Below, one piece after another: positions 23,124-34,467 of a stretch of 64,000 bases of DNA. The notes beneath the pieces are model-generated. The model searched no databases. It was given only the letters and a program-made list of their open reading frames with translations, and was not told the DNA's origin. Within the stretch, counting starts at the first letter, position 1. Every line of letters begins with the position of its first letter. Both the position numbers and the translations under genes were made by a program. The stretch is from positions 15,635,112 through 15,699,111 of the forward strand of contig CM053253.1 of assembly GCA_028583405.1 (NCBI GenBank), given 5' to 3'. Source of the stretch: Pogonophryne albipinna. Its lineage: Eukaryota > Chordata > Actinopteri > Perciformes > Artedidraconidae.

Positions 23124-23932
23124 CCCAGATCTATAGCTTTAAAATCAGCAGGAGTAGCGATCTGACTACTACTACTGGGCGGACCAGGGTTAGGTTGTAC
23201 ATTTCCTGACAGTAATAACAACAAAAAAACCAGGCATCTTTTCCTCTTAAGCGATACACATACATTGTCATCTACTTTAGAATCACCGGAAAAGTCTGCG
23301 AGAGTGTGATTAGAGCTTAAGAAGCAGTCCTGAAGAACAATCATCGCAGGAAAACAAAAAAGACAAACATATTTTGTCGAGCAGATTGAATGTGACAAGG
23401 CAACCGGTAATTGTTTGTGTAACACATCCAAACCTTTGCAGGGGATGCCCACTGCGGGTGGCAGAACAGACCTGAATCCAGTAGACTCCTCAGAATGACT
23501 AGAGATCTTCTCATAGTCCAAAATAGTTAACAGGCACAGCAGAATCCCGATATGGGCCATTTCCCCAGACCAGCACACAGAATCCGCGATGTTCCTGGAG
23601 CAAAGGACAGACGAAAGCAGCAGCGTGGTATCCCCGGGGTGAAAGCAGGCCTCTGCAACAGCAGAACCAGGACAGGTGGAAAGCAGGCCCCAGCCGTGGT
23701 AAAATCCACCTCCGCACAGCAGCACACGCCCGGTGGAAGCAGGCCAAGCCCGAAGCGTGGATCCACTCCGTCTCTCCGCGACGACTCCGGGGTAAAAACC
23801 TCTCCAGTGCAGCCGTACTCTACAGGTGGGAGCAGGCCTCCGTAGATCGCAGATCGCAGGCAGCAACAGGTGGAGCCGCTCCGTCTCTTCGCGACGAGCA
23901 GGCCTCCGTAGATCGCAGATCGCAGGCAGCAT
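23105..23932 (-). pseudogene. LINE 5' ORF segment ending in an NPGP (2A-like) motif
   Basis: This frame precedes the endonuclease ORF and overlaps its start, with a one-base frame difference near 23115. Its C-terminal part has a hydrophobic leucine run followed by SGNVQPNPGP, then about 25 residues to the endonuclease. Many CR1/L2-type ORF2s carry this motif at the start. It resembles the 2A consensus ending NPGP, but the acidic residues before it differ. Whether it promotes ribosomal skipping is unknown. The first 120 residues are GC-rich 5' region translation and may not be coding. Confidence 0.5.
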
Positions 23933-23950
23933 CAGGTGGAGCTGCTCCGT
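23829..23950 (-). repeat. LINE 5' tandem repeat, two units
   Basis: GCAGGCCTCCGTAGATCGCA plus GATCGCAGGCAGCA(A/T)CAGGTGGAGC repeats twice with a 66-bp period. Its place at the 5' end of the LINE suggests promoter monomers, an inference only. Confidence 0.75.
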
Positions 23951-24268
23951 GATACAGTAAGGTCAATGATGTCAGTAGCTGTCAAACTGACTGAATACAA
24001 TGAAATGCATAAAAATGCCTTATAGTGTTACCTTTTTCAGTGGGCACATGCAAAAATGAAAAATACATATTTTTTGAGTGGTGTACATTTGAAAAACTGA
24101 GTGACCACCTAAATAAAAATGATTAAACTACATAAAATAGTTATGATTTTACTTAAAATAAAATTAGCTGTATACAGTAATAGTCATAGTATATATTTGT
24201 ATTAGTCAGGTGGCTTGAATTTATTTTCCAAATAAATAAAATCCGAGTCATCTAGACAACTTTCTAGA

Positions 24269-24530
24269 ATGGCGCAAAAAAGGATTTTGGATTTTTTTCT
24301 CCAACAAACAACCCAATAAAAAGAGTGGACCACCAGCTACTCCTCAGCCCACCACCTCTACAACTAGAGTAATATGACACAGAAGAGACTGACACATCTG
24401 ACTTTGATGCATGTCCACAGTAACATTTTGGACAATGTGGATGTATCTGCTCTAATGAGGGTCTTCATTAGTGCCACCCCAGGCTACATTTGGAGTTTTG
24501 TGAAGCCCCAACACAAGGTAAAACGATATT
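24269..24530 (+). pseudogene. possible first exon of a TTF-type (hAT-like) transposase
   Basis: ATG at about 24269 gives MAQKRILDFFLQQTTQ, resembling the KRxLDxFF start of TTF-type/hAT-like transposases. Stops and a frame change follow, then an acidic patch (YDTEETDTSDFDACP). A donor-like AAGGTAAAA lies near 24516. No further exon is recognised. Confidence 0.25.
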
Positions 24531-24639
24531 TTTCCTTTAATGCTGCTGCCGCTGTGCAGTGTTTTGCCTTGTCAATCAGTTAAAATTGAATGCATAGTTT
24601 TATTAATATTGTAAATAATATTTTCGGACTATTTGTAAT

Positions 24640-25570
24640 GTTATGTAGGTTTGTAAGACCCATAGTTGGCATGTGGGCATGTGCAGCTGTTGCTAAGTGA
24701 TGTAGGTCTATAATCAGGGCTGCACATAACTGGTGCGCATCTCTTTTTATCACTCCATAAATCAGAAAATACTGTCAACAGCCCTAAAATATCAATTTTC
24801 GCCATGTTTCCAGGTATAAAATCTTATATAATTCAGGCTATGAATGACATATGAACAAACCCTTCTGTAAAAGCCTTCATAATATTGATAGGAATATAAC
24901 TGGAAGGTTTGGTGTATCTACGTGCTACTGAAGTTGAAATTTCGAACTCAGAGTAGGAGAAAAAACTCATTTTGAGAAAACGACCTTTAAAGATTGCAGT
25001 GAGGCGCTAGCTAAACCCTCCTGTTCTTTGGATGACAGCTTGCGCATCGACGCACTCCGTGAAGGTATTTCATGTTCGGGGTGATTTGTTTTTTGTATAA
25101 TCTTGCTTCGTGCAAGTGACAATTGTTGTCGTCTTCTCTGTGAACGTTTTTTTCGCCGTTCTTTTGCCATTTTGAGATTTCAATTTCTAGCGGAAAGCTA
25201 ACTAGGAAGTGTTTTAGCACACCACGTGACGCTTCTGAACGAATCACGTTGTCAGAAAATGACACCAGCCAATGAGATTTCGTTTATTGGTTTAAGACCC
25301 TTTTGTACTTTCACGATTGGTTGCTGATACAAAGGATATGACCATATTTGGATCTGATGAGATTGTGCAGGAGAGACGGAGCTTTCCAACGATATCTCTG
25401 TTGACATGGTGCACACAGCGGTCGCGGTACTTTATGTTACGTTAGAATGCTAACTTTTGGTGAATTTAGGAGAAATATACAGACGCAAATAGACAAACTA
25501 TAGTAAAATAAACACTTAAATGTGTATTTTGTACGTTTTCCTTCCAAAAGCCTGAAAAAAAACATGTTAT
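24640..25570. other. unassigned; small basic ORF on minus strand
   Basis: From 25170 to 24970 on the minus strand a 67-residue frame starts MAKERRKKRSQRRRQQLSLA, strongly basic, with an ATG context ending in AAAATGG. It could be the first exon of a transposon gene, but no second exon or terminal repeat is visible. Nothing else is recognised. Confidence 0.25.
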
Positions 25571-26673
25571 GGAATCAAAATAGCACAACATCTCAAAATT
25601 GACCAGTGCATGAAAAACGATGTTTTTGCCTGCGGTGTCTCGCCTTTAACAAACAATTTATGCGGCTCGTATCGCTGACAGCCGGGCCCGGCCCGGCACC
25701 GCCTTTTTTCTTTTTTTTTTAAGCGGCCTCCTCCCCACTTTTGGCAGCACCCCCTGAGCAAAATGACTTCCCGCGGCTATGATAGCCACCACGAGTGTCT
25801 AGACCCCAGGGGGGTTCATCAGAGCGGTTCTTTCCCTCCTGAATGATCATCCTGCAAACCCGGGGCCTAATCGCCAAAACATCATTACAGTTACTTGTTG
25901 TAATACGTCAATCACTATTCCCGCATATCATGTGTCCCGATAATAAACATGTACACATACATAACTGCTTTGTATCAGAGATGAGTAATAAAGCTATTGT
26001 TCAATTAGACTGAAGACTCTCTGCCCTCTGTGTTATAACATAAATAAAAAGTCATAGTAGAGTATATCGAAACAATACATGCACTGGATGGAAAATATAA
26101 AAATATTAATAGGATGAAATTTCAGATTTCAGAACGTCATGGAAAATGTAAAAAACAAAATAAAGAAAAGGTTCCAAAAAAATCAACGTTTTCTAGGATT
26201 CAGCATTAATCATTCTCCTTCTACAACACCGGGCTACAATTTTGACATTATATTTTGGACATCAACTAAGCATTGATCATCAACAGAGTCCAACACCCTC
26301 CCCCCCCATTCAAGTCCTTCACTCTGTCCTGCAGTCCCCCTGGCCAGTGCAATACCTTGATCGGTGATGCCATGATGGAGTCTGCTTTCTGTTAAGAGGT
26401 GGCCTTGCCTGAAGTCTTTTTTCATCCATCATTTATTTTTTATTTGACCAGACATCAGCCACAATTAGCCTGGTTATAAGAATAGCCTTCGGCCCTGGCT
26501 AGGTTAGGGAGGAGGGCGATAATTGGAGCTATGGTCACCCAGGTAAAGAAATCCTGAAAATATCAAGATAAAATAGTAAAATTAAATGAATTAGAAGACA
26601 TTTTACAATATAGCATGTTTATTTTCACAAAATCTTAGTGTAGTATGTCATACAAAATGCTAAAACATACTGT
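25571..26673. other. no gene seen
   Basis: GC-rich patch near 25680-25760 and AT-rich remainder. No protein family or clear repeat boundary found. Confidence 0.3.
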
Positions 26674-26678
26674 ATATG

Positions 26679-27125
26679 TGTAACGGAGGTGATCTCTGGG
26701 CCCATAGATCTCGGCCTCCGTTACGGGTAATATAGCACTAAAAACATTGCACAGGAAGCATGGGAATATATGTAATTTATGTAACTAGTTTGTCTGTCTC
26801 TGTTTCCTGGTTTCATGTTAAAAGTGTTCCCCTTCCCCCATGTCTGTGGCTCTTGATTGTGTGCACCTGGTGCCCCCCCCCACCCACCTGTGTCGAATTG
26901 CTGATTAGTGTGTGTATTTAGGGTCTGTTGCCCGGTCTGTTTTGAGGCTGGTAGTGTGTGTGAGATCCTGGTGGCTGCAGGCTGTGCCCACGTGAACAGC
27001 AGCAGCAGGATTGAGGCTGTGTGTATTGTGTTCATGCTGTAATAAATGCCCACACCAGGTTATATTTGGGACGTGCTGCCTCTGCCTCCTTGCTTGGTCT
27101 GGGCCGCTCAATTGTCAGCTTCACA
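26679..27125. mobile_element. solo LTR (TSD ATATG)
   Basis: A 447-bp segment begins TGTAACGG and ends CTTCACA, flanked by the exact 5-bp duplication ATATG (26674-26678 and 27126-27130). The start forms a hairpin, GTAACGGAGG against CCTCCGTTAC (about 26680-26704). A polyadenylation signal AATAAA lies near 27042. No internal retroelement sequence is present, so this is the product of LTR-LTR recombination. Family unassigned. Confidence 0.85.
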
Positions 27126-27130
27126 ATATG

Positions 27131-27714
27131 TATCAGTACAATAGGTCATGTTTCTTAAGACATAGTATCTTATACCATTAAAAACAAATCTAAGTTAATT
27201 ATGTCATTAAAAATGTAAAACCCATCATAGTACGCATAACAGAGTAAGAACATGACATATTGTATACAAAAACACAGAACTAATGGCGAAACAGAACATA
27301 CATTTCAGTCAGACAACTCACTTGTTTATTAGAAGCAGCATATAGTTGAGTTTGGTGTCTAGGCTCGGGCCTCATCACTCCACAGATATACATAGCACGA
27401 TGAGTGATGATTAAATAACTAACCCACCGAGCCTACAGGTGGAAGCTGGGGTGGTGGTGGGGCAGGCAAGCAGCAGCGACGTAGAGTAGCTGCAGCAAAG
27501 CAGCAGCAAGCAATGCATAGAGAGATATCTGGCAGGTTAAATAGAGCGGCATATTAAGGAGACTCTGTTTGGTTGGTTGTAGAGTGGCAAGGGGCGTTAT
27601 GTATGAATGCAGCATAAGTGCTCGAGTTGACTGCCTGAACTAGCTCGCAGGCTTCTCCCCATTTACGTGATCTGCAAAATCGAAATGAGAGAGGAAAAGA
27701 GGATAGAAATAAAA
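27131..27714. other. no gene seen
   Basis: AT-rich sequence; CAGCAGCAA-type short repeats near 27470-27510. No feature recognised. Confidence 0.3.
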
Positions 27715-29095
27715 TCAAAAATGTATTGTAGCCCCAAATCACAAGAAATGCCTCAAAGGGCTGTACAAAGCAAACAAAAGCAAAAACAAAATAAAAACAT
27801 CATAGCATAAAAATCATTATACAACAACATAAGTATTGCCATGTGATAAACGCATGTGACTGAAGTGAAGCTAATGTAGATGGAAACTAGGTGATGGAAA
27901 TTAGTTGACAAGGAAGACAGATGCGAAGAGGTGGGTTTTGAGTTTGCTTTTAAAGGAGTCAACGGAAATAGCTTTGCGGATCTGAAATGAAAGACGATTC
28001 CAAAGGACAGGTGCTCGAAATGAAAAGTCTCTGCCACCTATGGATGATTTGTGAATTCTGGTGATGGAAAGGAGACTGGCATTATGTGATCGTGGGATGT
28101 AGATATTCGCGTGGTAATTAATGATGATAGATAGGGAGGTGCTTGTCCATGTAAGATTTTAAAGGTTACAGTAAAATCTTGAAGTCTGATCTTATGTGAA
28201 TCGGAAGCCAATGAAATAAGAACAGGGGTGATATGATCAAATATTATGGTTCTGGTTAATAACCTGGCAGCTTTGTTTTGAACCAGTTGTAGTTTGGCGG
28301 TAGTTGATTTTGGTAGCCCGGAGAAAATTGAATTGCAGAGTAGTCCAATCGAGATGAAACAAAAGTATGGACTAAAGTTTCAGCATCGGCTAGGGAAAAT
28401 CTTGGAAATGTTCCGAAGGTGGAAAAAAGCTATTTTTGTGATGTCATTAATGTGATTTTTAAACACCAGATCTGGATCGAATATAACTCCAAGATTTTTG
28501 GTGAACGGACTTTGGTGGATGGTTGAACCAGCTATGTTTAGGCTGCGGTCGCAGAATTTGTCCCTGATATGTTGTGGACCAAGAAGTCACATTCAATTTT
28601 TTCTGTGTTTAATTGGAGGAAGTTTGATGAAATCCATAGTTTGATTTATTTTATGCAATTTTCGAGTTGTGTCAGTTGATGAGAGTTGTCTGGCTTAATG
28701 GAAATGTAGAGCTGAGTGTCATCTGCGTAAAAATGGGAACCTAATTGATATTTATTCTTAATAAACCGAGAGGAAGCATGTAGATGGAAAAAGGGATGGG
28801 GCCAAGCACAGAGCCTTGGGGGACACCATAGTTATCAGAGTTATTTCTTATCTGCAATAGTGGTGGGCTGAGAATCGGGAGAAGGTTCTTTATGTACTTC
28901 GAGGGAATAGGATCGAGTAGAGGTTGTGCATTTTGGGGAGAGTACCAGTTCAGAGAGAGTTTCATGGGTAATTGTCTCGAAGTGGGTGAGAATGCATGGC
29001 GGAGGCAGGTCATACGAGTTTTCTATGTCCTGGGTGGGAGAAGATGGAGTGGAGGATATTTTATTTCTGATATCCACAATTTTAGCTGTGAAGAA
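27715..29095 (-). mobile_element. L2-type LINE 3' fragment, degenerate
   Basis: On the minus strand the frame at 29013-28741 contains the reverse transcriptase block GVPQGSVLGPIPFSIYMLPL, typical of L2-like LINEs. Later pieces appear in shifting frames, including a C-terminal APVLWN-like region near 28010. The 3' end is near 27720 (GTATTGTAGCCCCAAATC on the plus strand). Many stops and shifts show it is dead. Confidence 0.75.
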
Positions 29096-29097
29096 CT

Positions 29098-29590
29098 CTA
29101 TCCAATCTAATCCAATCCAACTTTATTTATAAAGCACTTTAAAACCTCCAGACCAAAGTGCTGTGCAGAGAGATATATACAATATAAAAGCACACAGCTC
29201 AGCTCTCAAAACATAAAAATAAGTATAAAATCACATAAAATATACGAACACAAAACAAACCAGAATAAACGTAACAATTACAAAATAAAAATAAAAACAG
29301 CCATATAGTAAAAGCAATAGACCACTGAAAGCAAATAAAAGCAACAATCTACTTGTTTACGAATGCTCAGGAGAGGTGGATTTCAAGACGGGATTTAAAA
29401 ACAGACAGTGTGGGAGCCTGTCTGATTAGTAAGGGCAGGTCGTTCCACAGTTTAGGGGCGGCAGCAGAGAAAGCACGGTCCCCTCTGAGCTTTGACTTTG
29501 TTTTTGGCACCCTGATCAGCCCTGATCAGCTGACCTGAGAGTGCGAGTCGGCGTGTAGCTGTGTAACAGCTCAGAGAGGTAGGACTATGA
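29098..29590 (-). mobile_element. LINE 3' end with (TTGGA)n tail
   Basis: The minus strand ends in GCTTTATAAATAAAGTTGGA followed by TTGGAT repeats at 29117-29098, a LINE tail. Upstream, GGAACGACCTGCCC-type coding remnants of the LINE C-terminal region are visible around 29440. It directly abuts the L2-type fragment, suggesting insertion into or beside it. Confidence 0.65.
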
Positions 29591-29599
29591 AGTCCAGTG

Positions 29600-30525
29600 T
29601 AGTTGACGGTTTACAGGTTAGTTGGGCAACCGTATTAAAGCATGTTTGACCTAATTAACGTTTTATATGACCCTCATATGAATTACTGTTACATACTGCA
29701 ATACTTTTCTATTTTGTTTCATGAAATCACAAAAACTGATGACCACATGCCTTTCCTGCAGGCATTCTGCACCTCAACCATACAAACTCCTGAGAAAAGA
29801 AAGGAAAACCCTTTACAATTACCAATGCATCATCCAACTCTCTGTTCACTGTGATTATCAAGCTGAAAAATCCAGTGGAGAATTGAAAAACATATATAAA
29901 CTTAACTACAACTACAAAGCAAGCACATAGATTCACAGTGCGGCGAGGCGATCTGCAAATATTCAATAGTGTTTTTCTGTGTTTCTCTTTTCTCTTTTTT
30001 GAGTCATGGTTTGACTGCGCACCTCTGTATGCTCACCTGAAAAGTAAACAAAGAAACGGAATAAGCTCTCCTTTCCAGTTCTTTTTCATCCATTTTCTCA
30101 CCTGTTTATATGATTTATTTATTCTCTTTGTCGTATGTCTTTGTTTTACTTGCTAATCCCAAAGGCTCTGTTTTATGGCTTCGTTCTTTTGAAGATTCAA
30201 AACAAGTTTTTTGTCTCAAATTTAATGTGAGAATGTGAGGAGTTTAAATATTGTGAGAACTGCTAAAGTAATGGGATGTTGAAAGCAGAGCACACATTTC
30301 AAAACATTAGATTAAGTGTTAAACATGTTACTATAATAAATAAATCAGTCTAATAATAAGGTATAAAACGTCACCTTAGTTAGTTTAGTTCAAAGCACAC
30401 ATTAAGATAAGCATTGTAACTGACTGTCTATGCCTGTGACAGAATAGGCATGCTTACAATAATGTTTGGGTGTGTATGCTTGTATGTTTGAGGAATATAT
30501 CAACATATACAAATATCCCAATGTG
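29600..30525. other. AT-rich, no gene seen
   Basis: No frame with recognisable protein similarity and no repeat boundary before the GATAT target of the retrotransposon. Confidence 0.35.
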
Positions 30526-30530
30526 GATAT

Positions 30531-30720
30531 TGTTGTGTATTAGTAAAAATACATTAATGAAGCAAGGGACAGAGGATACGGGTACTAAGCTCTTTACTGT
30601 TGTTCATGCTTCTTTTCCGCCACAGCATCAACTCCCGGGCATACACTTATTATCTCCACATTGTAGGTTACTCTGGTTACACGGCGCCCCCTATTGGCAG
30701 GAGTATATCAGAACACAACA
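30531..30720 (-). repeat. 3' LTR of the Gypsy element
   Basis: 190 bp, minus-strand ends TGTTGTGTTC and AATACACAACA. Differs from the 5' LTR at only a handful of positions. Confidence 0.95.
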
Positions 30721-30734
30721 TTTCCCCCCTTCTT
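30721..30734 (-). other. polypurine tract
   Basis: Minus-strand purine run AAGAAGGGGGGAAA directly before the 3' LTR, the expected primer site for plus-strand DNA synthesis. Confidence 0.85.
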
Positions 30735-30771
30735 AAAATCGTTATTCTCCACTTGAACAGTATGCATAACA

Positions 30772-32388
30772 TTAGCATTTTAAACAGACACTTCTGTAGT
30801 AACCATCTGTAATAATAATAACTTCACATATCACAATATGCAGAACATTTTCAAACATTAATTCAACCACAGTTGAAGTGACATAGTCCTCAATCCAAGC
30901 AGGCTGCTTTCTGATTCGCTGGTTCCTGCTCTGAGCACCATGCACTGTAGCTGGCTCAGCAGGCCTCACTTCTTCTGATGGAGAAGTGAATGTTTCTGGA
31001 AGCACCGACAGGTGTGAAGCATCCCAGGTTTTTCCATTATCAAGCGTGTAACTGTGAGGTCCTTTCTGCTGGGTCACTTTGAACTTTGGCTTTCCCTTTT
31101 TGACATGCAGCGGGTTTCTCACACGCACCAGGCTTCCCGGATGTATTTTGGGAATCTTGGCATTTCTTTTGGCGTCAGTGTATGTTTTCATGTGCCACTG
31201 TTTCTTTTCCACTCTGTCTCTCAGTTCCTGATCCTGAGTATCAGTAAGCTGTGGCAGGATTGAGAGTTTGGTTCGCATTTTTCTTCCATACATGAGCTGG
31301 AAAGGAGATGTCCCTGTAGTGGAGTGAGGTGTAGCTCTGTAGACCTGAAGAAACTCAGCAATGTGAGCTTTCCACGGAGCGTTCTCTCTCTGTGCAGTGA
31401 GAATGCTTTCCTTCAGCACTCTATTTAGCCTCTCCACCGCTCCATTTCCTTCTGGATGGTAGATTGTAGTCCTGATGTGTTGGATGTCTCTTTCTTCTAG
31501 GAAAAAGGCGAGTTCTGAAGATGTGAATTGTGGACCGTTATCTGTCACCACAGAGACTGGGTTCCCTTTTTGGCTGAACACTGATCTCATGAAGGTGATC
31601 ACTGTTGCAGTAGTGCATCTTGGGACAAAACACACTTCTGGCCATTTTGAATAGTAGTCAGTCATAGTAATAGCAAACTTACAGTCCACCGGACCAGTCT
31701 CAAAGGGGCCCACGATGTCGAGTGCAAGCTTTTGCCATGGCCCCTGAGGCAGAGGGACTGGTGTCATAGGTGCAGGGTTAGTTTTAGCTGTCTTATCATT
31801 CATCTGGCAGGACACACAGGCGGCGATAACCGATTGTACCAGTGCATCCATTTTAGGCCACCAATACAAGTCTCTGAGTCTCTGTTTTGTGCGTACAATG
31901 CCTTGGTGGCTCTCGTGTGCTAAGGACACCATGTGTGAGTGTAGCTTTACTGGAACAACTAACCTGTGACTCCCTCTCAGAATGAGTTGTTCATGTACAG
32001 AAAGTTCATTTCTCACCTGGTAGTACGGCAACATGTTAGCAGGCAGGCCTTTGGATGAAGCTGGCCACCCATCTGTCATGTAGTTGCGTAGCTGGCGTAA
32101 CTCTGGACAGGAAGTGCAGGCATCTGTGAAGTCAGACGAGGGAACAGCAGTCAGCAGGGCAGAGACAGCAGCAACAGTCTCTGGTTCCGTGTCTGAGGTG
32201 CAGTCCTGTCCGTGTGGCAGTGGCAGGCGGGAAAGGCAATCTGCTGCATGGTTCTGAGCACCGGGTCTGTAGACAATATCATAGTTGAAGCGGAGTAGCC
32301 TGGCAGACCAGCGTGCTACTCTCATTCCAGCTCTTCCCATGCCTTTTGTAGCCAAGAGTGTGGTCAAAGCTTGGTGATCAGTCCTTAA
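30772..32388 (-). pseudogene. Gypsy pol, RNase H end and integrase (after insertion)
   Basis: The frame resumes immediately after the TTAA element. It completes RNase H (TDHQAL, then RPGAQNHAADCLSRL) and encodes integrase: an HHCC zinc domain (AHESH and CVSC), the catalytic DDE residues in LDIVGPF, VVTDNGPQF and EGNGAVERLNR, then a C-terminal region. The integrase itself has no internal stop. Its role is to insert the retrotransposon DNA into the genome. Separated from the upstream half by 2.1 kb of foreign sequence, it cannot be made as part of the normal polyprotein. Confidence 0.9.
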
Positions 32389-34467
32389 AGAGCCTGTGAC
32401 AGCATCCCAACAACTGTTGTGCAATGAAATATTGGGCTACTAGTCATCTCGAACCGTCAGTTTAAAAAAGAAGATGCGATACCGTTCCGATAAATATCAA
32501 TAATTTCGAACATCGCGGGGAAATTCCTTCGAGTCATTTTGAAGTTTTGGGGGAAGCCGGAAGTGACGTCAATGCGGGAACGCTTCACTGTGCGGTGAGA
32601 GAGCGAAACACGGACAAAGTGTGTTGTCATGCGTAGAAATGGTGAATTACTGAGTTTAGGCACGTTAATAACGTTTTAATGAAGTTGACTACAGTATATT
32701 CATATTTGTCAGTGCTTTCATGTCAATTTGGCGAACATAAACATAAATGATCGTGGTGAAGATGATGACTAAATTAGGATTACAAAAAAGTGAGAGCTGC
32801 TGAATTTCCTCCCGTAGGATGTGATATAAAAACAAATCGATTATTTTTGTAGTTGTAAACTCAAGTGGATTAAACTACATTTATTAGTGCTTTCATGTCA
32901 ATTCGGCGAACATATGATACATTAAATGATCGTGAGAATGATGATTAAAAATCGTTTGTTTGAGCCGGTCTGCATTTCCTGATGAGAAAACAAACCGATG
33001 CTTTTTGTAGTTGTAGTACACCAACATGGATTAAATGTGTGTTTTTATTTACCACAATGTTGGGGAAATTAATGGATAAAATGCACGGATTATTATTATT
33101 ATTCCCACTCCGATCGGGACACTAGGTCCACCGTTTCCCCGCAGCGAGGCTCCCCCGTTGACAGTTTACGTGGGCTGGGTGCAGTGGCGGACTGGCCATC
33201 GGGACGAATCCCGATGGGCCGGTACCGAAGTGGGCCGGTCGGATAAGTCACTAGTACATCCCCATAGGCGGCGCGTGAGGCTCAGGTTTGGGAAGGCTAA
33301 ATAACTTCTTTTACCTGACGCTGCCCGCCTCCGGCGTCTATAGAAAAGAGATCAACTCAGTGTGCGGAGTTTAAATCTCTCAAGTTATATTACAGGATAA
33401 AGGAAATGCAGTTTAAACTGCCGTATGCAGAGAAGACGCCGACGTGTCGCACTTATCATTCATATTACATCATCAATCAGATCATCGATCATATAATATC
33501 ATAATATATCATATATTTCCTTATCCGAGTCAGCTTCTCCAGCCGTATCTGGCCGTGCAACACTCACAGTGTCACATACTGTATGCAGAAGTATTATTTT
33601 AAGCAACACATTATGTTGACGAAACACTCAAGTCAAATGTAATTAAAGTCAGATCCACTCGTGTCTTAGACGTGAACGCGCTCTCAGCTGGTGAGAGAAA
33701 CCCTGGCTTGATTTACCGAGTTAATAACCAGCGTCGTAGGACCGCTTAGCGAGATCTCGTTTGTTAGTTTGTTGTTGTTAGTTTTTTTGTTACTCAAACA
33801 TATCCAGGGTATGTTGAACTGGCTTCGTAGTACAGGGCACAGGTGGCTAGCAGCGCTAATGTCAAAGACACAGACATTATACATTATATTTGTATTTTAC
33901 CAGGATGCAGTGACACAAATATTTGGGAAGGCTTAGCCTTCCCCAGCCTACAGCACCCGCCGCCCCCGACATCCCCCACTCCCCCCGTTGACAATTTACT
34001 AGCGGTACCGAAGTGGGCCGGTCGAGTCCCGGGATGATTTTTAGTCCCAGTCCACCACTGGTTACATGACCGTATGATCGCCCATATTGACGCACCTAAT
34101 TCCTAAACTTCTAACAGATACAACATAAACCGATCCTTCAGCCTCATATGAGCTCTCAGACACGTTCAAAATTAAACTGTCATCGCTGTCTGAGCTTGCT
34201 GCTGTGTGCGCCATCGTGCGTTTACATGCAGATGCTGGGATCCTGAACGGTGCAGCTGAAGCGCTGTGCCCGCAATGACGTCACCCATAATTTGGCGGGA
34301 CTTGAAGAATCCCCGAGAAAATCCAGAAAATGGTCAACATTGAAGGGCAGATTAATGGTTATCAAAGTACAAATATCCAAAATCAGTTCAGTAACGGTTT
34401 TCAAGGGGACAATATTTACTCAAATTGATGGGTTTGGATGATGGGGGAAACTCGTGTCACAGGCTCT
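32389..34467. mobile_element. TTAA-target DNA element nested in Gypsy RNase H
   Basis: TTAA flanks the 2079-bp element at 32385-32388 and 34468-34471. The ends are inverted repeats with AGAGCCTGTGACA. Removing the element and one TTAA restores the retrotransposon's reading frame, so the boundaries are exact. TTAA targets occur in Kolobok and piggyBac; the termini differ from the Kolobok family at 41508-49200. No transposase frame is seen. It carries a second nested element (33182-34060). Confidence 0.88.
33182..34060. mobile_element. second-level nested element (CAGTGGCGGACTGG ends)
   Basis: CAGTGGCGGACTGG at 33182 is matched by the near-complement CCAGTCCACCACTG ending at 34060. A 22-bp direct repeat (CGGTACCGAAGTGGGCCGGT and two more bases) at about 33222-33243 and 34004-34025 flanks its middle, indicating yet another insertion or duplication inside. 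I could not find an 8-bp target duplication outside the ends. Confidence 0.5.

Larger units (their letters stand above)
20098..23950 (-). mobile_element. CR1/L2/Rex1-type LINE, nearly full length
   Basis: The element reads right to left. A GC-rich 5' region has two tandem units (23829-23950), followed by an ORF ending with an NPGP motif, endonuclease plus reverse transcriptase, a C-terminal region in another frame, and a 3' end with ACCTGGATAAATAAAGG followed by TTGAA repeats (20098-20116). The AP-endonuclease type and short tandem-repeat tail fit the CR1/L2/Rex1 group. Two frameshifts, near 23115 and 20900, make it inactive. It abuts the right cluster of the GTCATTCGG motif family. Confidence 0.9.
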
